Assembly: GCA_029204045.2 (NCBI GenBank) | Contig: CM055068.1 | Coordinates: forward strand, 31,695,587-31,759,586 | Direction: 5' to 3' | Length of the DNA stretch: 64,000 nt | Source: Tillandsia leiboldiana | Lineage: Eukaryota > Streptophyta > Magnoliopsida > Poales > Bromeliaceae | Part shown: positions 33,088 through 43,316 of the stretch, one piece after another | Layout of the letters: every line of letters begins with the position of its first letter | How positions within the stretch are numbered: the first letter of the stretch is position 1 | Notes under the pieces: generated by a model | The model's database searches: none | What the model was told of the DNA's origin: nothing | Seen by the model: only the letters and a program-made list of their open reading frames with translations | Translations under genes and position numbers: made by a program

Positions 33088-34061
33088 ACTGGTGGGAGGA
33101 TTTATCCTATGCTACGGTAAGGAACGGACCCACTTGAGGTTTTGGTCGCAAGTTTTGTGGGGGTAGCCTCTTGTCTAAGTTTGTACCTTTTAGGTCTTTT
33201 GGATTTAGGTTACAACAGTTAGACGGCCGATTTTTGCACTTGGGCAAGGTATTGGTGGGAATGAGAATTCTTCCCCTACGGTTGGGGTATTGCTAGAATG
33301 TTCTTACCTTCCGGGTGACCGGTTGTCGCGATATGAGGTCCGGTGGACTGTTTGTCCAGATTCGAACAATGGTAAAATTGTTCGGGAAATTATTTTGATC
33401 GGGTTATTGATCGGTGCGACAATCGGAACACCGGAGGCAGTTCCGGTTTTGAGATAGAAGGGTTTTCTGGTACAGTGGTCGGGACAACTGAATTTGCCGG
33501 TTTGGGGTAAAAGATTGATTTGTTTATTTGGATATTTTATTAGGCCCGCGTAAGGTTTTGAGTGCTTAGGAGGGTTGCGGGCGCGGTTGTTTATCTCCGT
33601 TTCAGGTAGGTACCCTTATCCAGGGAAGGGGATGCCGTCGGTTGGCTTCCTTCCGATCCTTCCCTCTTCTTTTGTTATCGTTATTAATGGCATCTTTTAA
33701 TAACTGAGTATGATAGAACTTGTTTATATGACACACCAAGAGTTAAAGAAAGGTTGACTGACCTCGGGTTACTTACTGAGATTTATGCTACATCGGAGCA
33801 GGAACGGAAGGGTAAACCTCTGCAAAAACTGTCACCGACAGAGGGTGTGAGAACTACACCAACACGTAGTTCTCAGTTGGTACCTTTTATTCTTCGGATT
33901 TTTACGTTGGCGGCCGACAACGTAAGGTTGGAGATAAAAGGGAATGCCCTCTTATACTTTCGCATGATTGGGTCGACGAACCTTTTTCTTGGTATTTAGC
34001 TTACGTATTGTCTAAATTGCAAATTTGGGCTGGTCTTTGCATTGTGGTGTGCAGGTTAGCA
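33088..34061. other. Unassigned retrotransposon-derived segment
   Basis: No continuous coding is visible. At 33849-33874 it carries GAGAACTAC/GTAGTTCTC with flanks GGGTGTG and CAGTTGGTACC. This is the LTR upstream hairpin in antisense orientation, showing that part of this stretch derives from a minus-strand LTR. A leader-like sequence precedes the ATG at 34062. Confidence 0.5.
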
Positions 34062-34298
34062 ATGACACCACGCAGGGGGACGCGCTTGTCTCGACTCGAG
34101 CCAGGAGAGGGCTCTTGGTCGAACAAGGTACACGAGCTGCAATAGCAATTGGCCGCACTTATCGGTGTGGTCCAGCAGCAGACGGAAACCTCTCGCCGAC
34201 GGGCGGGAGCTTCCCGCCGGCAGGAAGGTGGGTTCCTGCGCCTAGAGGAGGCGTCGAGGCGACAGTCGGAGCAGATCGATAGGCTCAGTGGCTGATAG
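34062..34298 (+). pseudogene. gag: Gypsy gag N-terminus pseudogene
   Basis: ATG 34062 opens MTPRRGTRLSRLEPGEGSWS and runs to a TAG at 34143-34145. The frame then continues QLAALIGVVQQQTETSRRR and on to a TGA near 34296. The Arg/Gln-rich, coiled-coil-like N-terminus resembles plant gypsy gag starts. The capsid domain is not recognisable downstream. Confidence 0.55.
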
Positions 34299-35175
34299 TG
34301 CAGCAAGCTGAGGCTGTATAAACGACAGATGAGCGTACAGCGTCGCCGCATGTAGGGGCGACAGTAGAGAGAGTGGCAGTGACCGCCAAGCTTATGTCGG
34401 CGCATCCTGCACCTTCAGCAAGGGGTGTCATCAGCATGTTTCAGCTAGTTGCTGGCAAAGTGTGACTAGTGAGGTCCAGTGAGAGACCGACTCACTGGGC
34501 GATGGTGATCGCCATGTTGCGAGAGCCAAGTTGCTATGTCATAAGGGTTAGGGCAAGAAGGATGGGTGAACCAGGCGGCGGGAATTCACCCCAGATAACG
34601 GTAGTAACCGTGTGGCGTATCGATCGTGGCTAAATTGTTGCGTAGTGGAGTTAGTGGGGCCCAGAGTGGGCTTCAAGACTCGAGAACCTCGCAATTGAGC
34701 GGGAATTTTGTGGTGCCGGTCCGACGGATCGGTATAATGGCAAGGGTTGCCACCGTAGGGTTCGCGTGTTAGTCACCAAAATTGGTGAACCGTTACTGTG
34801 GTGCCTCAACCTAGTTGGGAGAGGTGCACGAGGGCCATAGGTGTGCTTAAGCAAATCGCTTAACACTGTGGGTTGTGCGAGTTGGCATAGGGGCGTAGGA
34901 CGCCCAACCGTTAGGTGCTCGTGGAGCACAAGTACCGTTCAGCCAGAGAAAGCTGATTATGTGGCACCTTAGCATTTGCTAAGTGTGGCAAGAGTCGATA
35001 GAGAGTTTGGGTCATAGATTGACGACTAGCGAGTGGGTTTTGCTCAGTGAAGCGTGGTAGTCGCGTGACGACGATTAGTGGGTTCGCTGAGGGACGATCC
35101 ATGCCTGGACCATGTATGAGGATGGTAGGTTTGTAGCCCTGTGGGCAGGCGCAGTCGGCTGTGAGAGACAGCGGC
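34299..35175 (+). other. Degraded internal region of a non-autonomous gypsy element, part 1
   Basis: No coding homology is visible. The sequence is interrupted at 35176 by an inserted LTR and continues at 49085, where it ends in a PPT. It may be a LARD-type internal region. Confidence 0.5.
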
Positions 35176-36054
35176 TGTCACGCCCCGGGAGAGGTCTGAA
35201 ACAGCGGAAAACACCCATATATTTTTTCTTTAAAGTCTTTTCTCCCGGCAACGTGCTCAGACCGCCACATATACAAGATCCCTCTACACAACCAGACAGA
35301 GTCTCACCTATATATGTACGGCGTCGCATAAAAACATACATCAACCACAACCAATTTTCAATACACCAAGTGCTAAATAAAGAGATAAGCTAGTCTTTGG
35401 ATTCATACATAAGAACATCGCCCACACGGCATACTCCAAGTCGAAAGGATAAAGCCACAAGGTTTTAAAACAATGCCTACTCGACACTCAGTTTTGAAAA
35501 TAGATTTCGCAATCATTTTACCATTTTGAAAACCTCCACATTCCACATGCAATTATACGATAATAAAACCAACTCCACAAGGCCACTATCCATCCACATA
35601 GTCCACATAGTCCACATGTCCCACATCCACATCACACAATGTCCACATCTCATGCAAATAGTATCAACCAAATGCAATGATAAAAAGTAGTAGAATGTCA
35701 CCGGAATACCGCAAACCGAATCACTCCCCATCCAAAGCCTTTCCCCCGTCCCCGTCCAAACCTGTCATATAGTGGGACGTTATTGACCAAAAACATAGGA
35801 AGACAAACGAATATCCATAATCATATGTCAATATTAGGTACAAGAAAGTAGACAGGACATCAAACCGTAATTCGGAACACCCGTTCCAAACATCACCATC
35901 CCTTAGTCCGTCGACATAGGAATACCCAACCTTGCTCAATACCATGGTGCTTTACAACCCACCCCTTGTCCCTTCAGTGGGCCCCTACGCAATAGCCGCG
36001 TAGAGTACACGGGTCCATCCCGGACCACCCTTCCGAAAAAGCACACCTGCCTGC
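35176..36054 (-). mobile_element. Solo LTR D, first piece
   Basis: It starts TGTCACGCCCCGGG (inverse of the LTR 3' end) with TSD gcggc at 35171-35175. It is interrupted at 36054 by the LARD, whose TSD cctgc is 36050-36054, and continues at 46599. It contains the terminal hairpin ACATATA/TATATGT at 35277-35317, preceded on the plus strand by CAGACCGCC. The parts total about 3.36 kb. Confidence 0.9.
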
Positions 36055-37232
36055 TGTGAGGTCCCGGAATCCCCCGCGTAGGGTTGCTGGATGTTGGGCA
36101 GCTTTCGGTCGCCGTTGGGGGTGTTGGTGCACGTGTTGGGGGCCCAGAAATGGATTTGTGATGCAATTTGTGATTTGCTTGCATCACTGGAGGCCTGCGT
36201 GGGTTGCGCGCAATTTGGACACAAGTGGTGGATTTCGGACTTAATTTGAGATCCCGTGGGAAATTGGATGACCCGTCGGGTGTTTGGATGTGGTTTCGCG
36301 CGACTCAGATGTCAAAATTGGACTCCGGGCGAAGTTTGGATAAGAGTTTACCTCTCCGGTCGCCTTCGGGAATTTTTAGAGTTGGAATTTGGCAAATCAG
36401 ACTTTAAAAATGGACCCGGCGCGAAAATCGGATCGAGTGGGCTATCCGGGGGCACTCCGCAATTTTTGGATGAGAATTTGGAAAAATGGACATCGTTTTT
36501 GGATTCAGCGCGCGAAATCGCTAAGAATGGACTATTCACTTGTTTGTTTTGGAGCCCGGATGAAGTGCGCGTTTTTCGAGACGACGCGGCACGAATCCCG
36601 AGGCGAGGCGACGGCACGGAGATCAAGGCGGTGCGGCGCGCTGCTCGAGGGTGTACGGACGCGACAGGGCAGACGCGCCTTCGGCGGGGTTCATGCGGGG
36701 GCAGCCACGTGGCGGGCCCCCGTTGGCTGCCGCGCGGGCGCGTGGGCACGCGCCTGTGTGGCGCGCGCGTGTCCCGCGCCTGCCGCGGGCGCGGTGTAAC
36801 GCGCCCGTGTGGCGGGCGCGTTACCGCGTGCCGCGTGGCACCCGGGGCGCGTCCGTGGACCCGGTGCACGCGCCCCGGCCTTGTGAGCCGGCTGGGGTGG
36901 CTCCCGATTGGCCGGTGCACCGTGGACCGGTGCACCGTGGACCAGCCCTTTCTTCTCCTCCTTTTCTTCTTCTTCTTTCTCCCCCGAGCACCATTTTTCT
37001 CCCTTTCTTTCTTTCTTCTGCACCCGAGAGCGAGAGGGAGTGAGGGAGGAGGTTGCGTGAGGTGCGGCGGCGCGTCGTGGACCTCGTTTTGCGTGCGAGG
37101 TCGCCCGGCGGAGCGTTTCGGCGACGGCGGCGCAAACGGGTGGGTCCCGTGTGTTGGTTTTTCTGTATTTTTGTACAATTTTTGGAGCGTTCTTTTGGAC
37201 TGTAATTAACCACCTTGCTCTTTTCTGTGTTG

Positions 37233-37606
37233 GGCACCGTGCACCGTTTTGCGTGCGGACTCCATTTTGCGTGCGGACTCCGGCACCGTGCACCGTTTTG
37301 CGTGCGGACTCCGGCACCGTGCACCGTTTTGCGTGCGGACTCCGTTTTGCGTGCGGATCCTGGCACCGTGCACCGTTTTGCGTGCGGACTCCGGCACCGT
37401 GCACCGTTTTGCGTGCGGACTCCGTTTTGCTTGCGGATTCCGGCATCGTGCACCGTTTTGCGTGCGGACTCCGGCGCCGTGCACCGTTTCACGTGCAGAC
37501 TCCGTTTTTGGTGCGGACTCCGGCAGCGTGCTCCGTTTTGCGTGCGGACTACGGCGGCGTGCTCCGTTTTGCGTGCGGACTCCGACGACGTGCCCCGTTT
37601 TGCGTG
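37233..37606 (+). repeat. 31-bp tandem array in 5' LTR (GCACCGTGCACCGTTTTGCG)
   Basis: Units of 31 bp (GGCACCGTGCACCGTTTTGC plus GTGCGGACTCC) alternate with partial 16-bp units (GTTTTGCGTGCGGACT). Overlapping ORFs on both strands are products of the repeat. Confidence 0.95.
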
Positions 37607-39285
37607 CGGATCACGTGGAGGCCAATTGCAAGTGTCTACGAGCAATTGGTGGCAAATCGAGGTGGGTGGCCTTATCTCCAAGTTTTATGGAATGTACATT
37701 AATTCTATTAATGTAGGACTATGCATGATAGTTTATTTCCTTGTGTAGCATGCTAGATTGTTGGAATGGCTATCCCTTTATTATCGGTTAATGTGGTTAT
37801 CTTGGAACTTGACCTAGCACCCCCGTCATACGTTGCATGTGTAACCAGACCAGTAGAAAACCCTCACTTGGGCTAGGGTTATTTATGCTTAGACATCCAC
37901 ACTGTTCTTTCATCCCTGGACATAGTGTTTTCTCGCCCGGGTAGTGGGCCGAGAGGTCGGGACTTGCTTTTAGTGTGGGATGCTTTTGCACTCTTGCTTG
38001 GGAGCAGAGTGGAGTCTGGTAGTTGTAGCGGGTTGCTTATCTATGCGGGGAGCCGTTTGGGTAAACGGTAGTCCCGGGCCGTCGAGTATCTTCCGGTCCG
38101 TATTGTTGGGAACCGTTGGGGTTGACGGTGGTCCCAGGTCGTTGAGTGTTGTCCGACCTGTTTTGTTACCCTGAGTTGTGGGTCGTTCCTGGCTGTGGAG
38201 TATCTCCAGCCAGTGAGCCTTGTGCTGCGAACTGTTGGAGAGGCTAGTGTCTCGTGTTTCGGGTTAGCTGAGCAGCTGAGTCGTCGAGGGTTCTCCGACT
38301 GTTGTGCGAGGTATTTGGGGATCCTGAGTCCTACCGTTCTGAGAGTGAGCGTGGATTTTGACTAGCCTGCTTATGCCAATTTGTGATACTCTATGCCGCG
38401 CCGTTTTCCTCAGTTGGAGTCGCGTCCCTGAGATGCCGCTGTGGATACGATGGGCCTGTTGAGGCAGTTTTGCGCGAGGAGTGAGTTAGTCGGGCAGGAC
38501 GCCCCACGTAAATCCCGTCCTCATGGGGATGTGTGGTAGTGGGCAGGCGCGTTCCTAGTCGACAGGCGCAGGCTTGACTGGACCCTATGAGGCAGTCAGT
38601 TCCATTGGGTCTTTTGAGCACCTTGGGTGCGAGTGGTCTCTTTTACTTTCATCTGTTCCACTTTTTGAGTATCTAGATAGAGGTATGGCAGCTGTCGAGT
38701 AGCTCCAGCTTTTCTTGTTCAGATTTCATTGCTCTGTTATCTTTACCTCTAGTAGACTTGGTGGGCAGACCGTTGGGCTTGTTGACGGCACCCACTGAGA
38801 ACTACTGTGGGAAGTAGTTCTCACACCCGTTGTGGTGTCTTTTTCCCCAGGAACTTCTTCTCCTGTTCCTGTTGCTCCAGTTGCTGATCCTTCTGACCGA
38901 GGCGAGGGAGTCGCGAGCTAGTTCCCTACCCGTCATTGGAGTGTAGCAGTACCCCTCCAGAGGAGAGCTTCAGTAGATTAGTTTACTTCTTTTTCCTCTG
39001 TTGAGAGACCTTTGTTGTGAGGTATAGAGTTGTACTTTATTCTACAGTTTGAGAGACTGATGTAGTGAGGATATTCTTGTATCGAGAGTCTGTACACTGA
39101 TGTATTTATTGGAGATACCTCCCTTTTGAGTTTTGTATCAGAGGACTTTGTATACGATCGTATTTGGGAGATGGATATTGTATTATTTTCAGTTGTACAG
39201 TGTTTGGTTTTCAATTTTTAGTAGTTTACTTTCCGCTCTGATATCTGTGTACTGTAGTTGATTCGTTCTGTAGGTTAGACGCTTC

Positions 39286-39350
39286 GTCTGTACGGCAGTT
39301 TCCGTACAGACGGCGGATCTGTTGGCGAGCCCGGGTCGCAGTTTCGACCC
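39286..39350 (+). promoter_or_regulatory. Double hairpin at 3' end of LARD 5' LTR
   Basis: GTCTGTACGG (39286-39295) pairs perfectly with CCGTACAGAC (39302-39311) around loop CAGTTT. After GGCGGATCTG a second stem, GGGTCG/CGACCC, has the same CAGTTT loop and abuts the LTR terminus. The 3' LTR copy of the first hairpin is 46517-46542. Confidence 0.75.
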
Positions 39351-39370
39351 CGGGGCGTGACAGATTAGAG

Positions 39371-39382
39371 TGGTATCAGAGC
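39371..39382 (+). promoter_or_regulatory. Primer-binding site (tRNA-iMet) of the LARD
   Basis: TGGTATCAGAGC lies eight bases after the 5' LTR. Confidence 0.95.
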
Positions 39383-39696
39383 CTAGGTTGTAGGTCGTGA
39401 AGGACTTAGAAACCCTAGGCTTGCGGTTGGACATTAGGATGACTACGTGATAGTCGTGACTTTTAGCGAGAGTCTTGATTGAGTTTTTACCTCTCCCAAG
39501 AGATGGGATGAGTGTTTGCCATGTTTACTTTCCTAAGCGATTATGTTGGCTGCGACAACATAATGCTATGGAATGGATGACATGTCTTAGATTTTCGCTG
39601 GATTGGGTCGTATGGTTGTTGTGTCCTGACATTTGTTGTTTTGCAGTGGGTTGCGATACCCCTGCGACATCGTGTTGTGAAAAAGGACACACCCCG
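39383..39696 (+). other. LARD leader
   Basis: No coding homology is visible. A short inverted repeat, TTATGTTGgctgcgaCAACATAA, lies at 39541-39563. Confidence 0.6.
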
Positions 39697-40947
39697 CCCT
39701 GGCTGAGTCACCAGGAGAGCGTATTCCCTGGCTGAGTTACCAGGAGAGCATTTTCCCTGGCTGAGTTACCAGGAGGGCATTTTCCCTGGCTGAGTCACCA
39801 GGAGAGCGTATTCCCTGGCTGAGTTACCAGGAGAGCGTTTTACCTGGCTGAGTTACCAGGAGGGCGTTTTCCCTGGCTGAGTTACCAGGAGGGCGTTTTC
39901 CTTGGCTGAGTTACCAGGAGAGCGTTTTCCCTGGCTGAGTTACCAGGAGAGAGTTTTCCCTGGCTGAGTCACCAGGAGGGCATTTTCCCTGGCTGAGTTA
40001 CCAGGAGGGCATTTTCCCTGGCTGAGTCACCAGGAGAGCGTATTCCCTGGCTGAGTTACCAGGAGAGCGTTTTCCCTGGCTGAGTTACCAGGAGGGCATT
40101 TTCCCTGGCTGAGTTACCAGGAGGGCATTTTCCCTGGCTGAGTTACCAGGAGGGCATTTTCCCTGGCTGAGTTACCAGGAGGGCATTTTTCCCTGGCTGA
40201 GTTACCAGGAGGGCATTTTCCCTGGCTGAGTTACCAGGAGGGCATTTTCCCTGGCTGAGTTACCAGGAGGGCATTTTTCCCTGGCTGAGTTACCAGGAGG
40301 GCATTTTCCCTGGCTGAGTTACCAGGAGGGCATTTTCCCTGGCTGAGTTACCAGGAGGGCATTTTTCCCTGGCTGAGTTACCAGGAGGGCATTTTCCCTG
40401 GCTGAGTTACCAGGAGGGCATTTTCTCTGGCTGAGTTACCAGGAGGGCACTTTCCCTGGCTGAGTTACCAGGAGGGCATTTTTCCCTGGCTGAGTTACCA
40501 GGAGGGCATTTTCCCTGGCTGAGTTACCAGGAGGGCATTTTTCCCTGGCTGAGTTACCAGGAGGGCATTTTTCCTGGCTGAGTTACCAGGAGGGCATTTT
40601 CCCTGGCTGAGTTACCAGGAGGGCATTTTTTCTGGCTGAGTTACCAGGAGGGCATTTTCCCTGGCTGAGTTACCAGGAGGGCATTTTTCCCTGGCTGAGT
40701 TACCAGGTGGGCACATGCCCTGGCCGAGTTACCAGGAGGACACTTTCCAATGGCCGAGCTACCAGATGGATACATTACTCCTGGCTGAGTTACCAGGTGG
40801 GCACATGCCCTGGCTGAGTTACCAGGAGGACACATGCCCTGGCCGAGTTACCAGGAGGACACCTTCCACTGGCCGAGCTACCAGATGGGTACATACCCCT
40901 GGCCGGGTTACCAGGTGGGTACATGCCCCGGTCGAGTTACCAGGTGG
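39697..40947 (+). repeat. 29-bp minisatellite, about 43 copies
   Basis: The unit CCCTGGCTGAGTTACCAGG plus AGGGCATTTT varies at a few positions (GAGAGCGTAT, GTGGGTACATG). Each unit contains the short inverted pair CCTGG/CCAGG around CYGAGTTA. Later units (from about 40700) have the CCGAGTTACC form seen in the LTRs at 2423 and 50021. It sits where the N-terminal part of gag would be. Confidence 0.97.
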
Positions 40948-40979
40948 TTGCTTTACTGAGTTTGAGATGGTCTGACAGG

Positions 40980-41320
40980 ACGCCGAGATTTGGTGGCGTC
41001 GAGTTCGTCCTGTTGGACTACCAGGAGCTCGGTTGTTGACTTGGAACCAGTTTCGTGCTTTGCTACTCAGGGCCAATTTTCCTGACAGTGTAAGCAGAAA
41101 CTGGAAGGGGATCTTAGACTCATGCAGCGGGGGAGTCGACCTCTTCTGGAGTATGTTCACGAGTTTTGCGATTGTTGAGTGGTGTACCCCATGTCTTCTG
41201 GATGAGATCCAGGATGTTGAGCTAGTTGAGAAAGGACTGCAGTGGAATATCTATCACTTGGTGTATTCTCGGCGGGTGCCAACGTTAGATGCAGCGATTA
41301 GGCATGCTTAGCGGGTTGAC
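40980..41320 (+). pseudogene. gag: Gag capsid remnant in the LARD
   Basis: LLTWNQFRALLLRANFPDSV resembles the TWxQFxxxFxxxYFPxSV motif of gypsy gag. With shifts, further traces follow: LQWNIYHLVYSRRVPTLDAA and IRHA, then RVDR, corresponding to the helix before the zinc knuckle. Several frameshifts and stops are present. A degraded knuckle-like CAAV..QAGHRSWSCP occurs near 41550-41605. Confidence 0.7.
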
Positions 41321-41831
41321 CGAGGATCAGTGATCATGTCAGAGATAGACGGAGCGCCAGGGACCAGCTCCGGGGAGAGGCATCCAGTGCCGCCTGAGTT
41401 TGGACAGTCGAGTAGATCGAGCCCCCGGGGCCGCCACGATCCCAGTCTGAGGGTCGTGAGTCTCAGGGGAGATAGAGACCAGGAGGTTCTCCGCAGCCGA
41501 TGTGTCCGCAGCAGCAGCGGGATGACTGTGTCCTTGGTGGTGGGCCGCATTTTTGCGCAGCAGTGTGACCACAGGCAGGACACAGATCATGGTCTTGTCC
41601 TAAAGCGGGGTCATCAGTCGCGTTGGCAGCTTCGGCTCCTCCTCCTCCGCTCTTCCAAACAGGCGGAGCTTCGACAGGTTATGGCCAGATATTTAGGGCC
41701 ACTTCTTCGCGGCTGTCCGACGAACGACCACCCCGAGCGAGAACGTCTATGTCACACAGGATGAGGATTCGGGGACAGCTAGCCACGTGGTGGCAGATAC
41801 TAATCTTATCTCCCCTTCACGCACTTGAGCG

Positions 41832-42075
41832 TTATTTGTTACCGGAGCATCGCATTCTTTTCTTCTGTAGGGCATTTGCTTTGTTGTATGGGCTAGAGAT
41901 AGGACCCTTAGCTTGTGCTCGTGAGGTTCAGATACCTGATCACGTGTTGCACATAGATGAGTGTTGTTGGTCCTGCCCAGTGCAGTTAGGGCCCTGGTTT
42001 TTTTTTTTGCCTATTGATCTTTTGGCTCTTTCTCAGCTCCGGGATTTCGAGGTAGTGTTGGGTATAGTACTGTGA
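41832..42075 (+). pseudogene. Protease remnant in the LARD
   Basis: TTATTTGTTACCGGAGCATC encodes LFVTGAS, followed by HSF, aligned with the LFDSGASHSF active-site motif. The catalytic Asp is replaced. In other frames LREFEV/VILG-like residues appear near 42030-42065 (LRDFEVVLGI). No RT follows. Confidence 0.65.
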
Positions 42076-42099
42076 GGATCTGAGGCCTTGATGCTTGAG

Positions 42100-42567
42100 G
42101 ATGCCACACCGTTGATACACGGTGGTGATGCCACACCGTTGATACACGGTGGTGATGCCACACCGTTGATACACGGTGGTGATGCCACGCCGTTGGTGCA
42201 CGGCAGTGATGCCACACCGTTGATACACGGTGATGATGCCACACCGTTGATACACGGCAGTGATGCCACACCGTTGATACACGGTGGTGATGCCACACCG
42301 TTGATACACGGTGGTGATGCCACACCGTTGATACACGGTGGTGATGCCACGCCGTTGGTGCACGGCAGTGATGCCACACCGTTGATACACGGTGGTGATG
42401 CCACACCGTTGATACACGGCAGTGATGCCACACCGTTGATACACGGTGATGATGCCACACCGTTGATACACGGCAGTGATGCCACACCGTTGATACACGG
42501 TGATGACGCCACACCGTTGATACACGGTGGTGATGCCACGCCGTTGGTGCACGGCAGTGATGCCACG
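42100..42567 (+). repeat. 27-bp minisatellite, about 17 copies
   Basis: The unit is GATGCCACACCGTTGATACA plus CGGTGGT. Most units hold a hairpin ACCGT-tgatac-ACGGT, and a second type has GCCGT-tggtgc-ACGGC. Because the unit is nine codons long, all six frames stay open and give 9-residue repeat ORFs with no sign of real coding. Confidence 0.97.
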
Positions 42568-43279
42568 TTGTAGGTATACAACGGTGAGAGTTTTGTGGAT
42601 GTTTTGGACTTGGACTGCGATTTTGGGCATCAGCTTTATGATCGCCTTGTGAGCCAGTTTCCAGTCCCGTTCACCGACGGTTTGGTTCCCGTCAGGGTGT
42701 TCTTTATTAGTTGAGGGATCGACTTCGACCCGTGGGTCCGTTGGGGTTATGATAGCATTTTGAGCGACCAACTGTGGCACGAGATTGTGTCTCTTGTGGA
42801 TCCCTTTTGAGGGTAGCCTGCAGTTGTGTTGTCCACTCGAGTGGTTTCGGATTGGGAGGTAACCGAGTGAAGACCCCAACTTATTGGATTTCCCATCCTT
42901 ATTGGACGAGTCTGCAGGTATGCTTCGGGTCGTCTTGTTGAGGGTGGCACCATGATGTGGTTTGGTGCGTATTACACTTGTGGTTATTTCAGTTTTCCCC
43001 CAGCCTTTTAATGGAGCCCTTGGTTTTTCACGTCTCAGCTCAGTAGTGATGTGTTTTTCCTCGCCCGTGATTTACTTGCTCCTTTGAGATCTGTGATTAT
43101 TGGAGTACGAGGGACGCCCGTTGCAATTTCTGGCTCGATGGATGAGAGAATTGCACATCGGGTCATACCGTACTTGTTGTTGTTGTCGCGGAGTAATCAC
43201 GAGGAGCGAGTGGGGGGAGCTGGAGGCGTATTGTTAGATACCTAGCCGTGGTATTCTTGACTCCTGATGGGCTTGATCT
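42568..43279 (+). other. LARD 3' internal region
   Basis: No convincing polymerase motif is present. The short ORFs have no homology I recognise. It may be highly decayed or foreign filler. Confidence 0.55.
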
Positions 43280-43316
43280 AGTTTCGAGGACGAAACTTTC
43301 TTTTAGTGGGGGAGGA
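43280..43316 (+). promoter_or_regulatory. PPT and AGTTTCG hairpin of the LARD
   Basis: AGTTTCG-AGGA-CGAAACT is followed by TTCTTTTAGTGGGGGAGGA, a purine tract ending at the 3' LTR start. Confidence 0.88.

Larger units (their letters stand above)
36055..39362 (+). repeat. 5' LTR of the LARD
   Basis: It contains a CpG-rich block (36600-36900), a 31-bp tandem array (37233-37606), the upstream hairpin (38797-38822) and the terminal hairpin (39286-39311). It is exactly 31 bp longer than the 3' LTR, that is one array unit. Confidence 0.95.

Noticed and set aside
36256..37209. 317-codon ORF in the LARD 5' LTR (and its twin at 43518-44471)
   Set aside because: It lies wholly in LTR sequence, shows no domain, and runs through GC-rich and CT-rich tracts; conservation between the two copies only reflects LTR identity.
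36821..37681. Long minus-strand ORFs with repeated QNGARCRSPHAK-like peptides
   Set aside because: They are translations of the 31-bp tandem array; the plus strand is equally open in all frames.
39371..39382. tRNA-like match TGGTATCAGAGC (also at 13541, 56148 and 62408)
   Set aside because: These are primer-binding sites complementary to tRNA-iMet, not tRNA genes; no cloverleaf around them.
39697..40947. Regular 29-bp repeats resembling a CRISPR array
   Set aside because: The units are directly adjacent with no unique spacers and sit inside an LTR retrotransposon of a plant genome.
42088..42573. ORFs with perfect nine-residue repeats in all frames
   Set aside because: They result from a 27-bp repeat (divisible by three); no start context, no domain, open on both strands.
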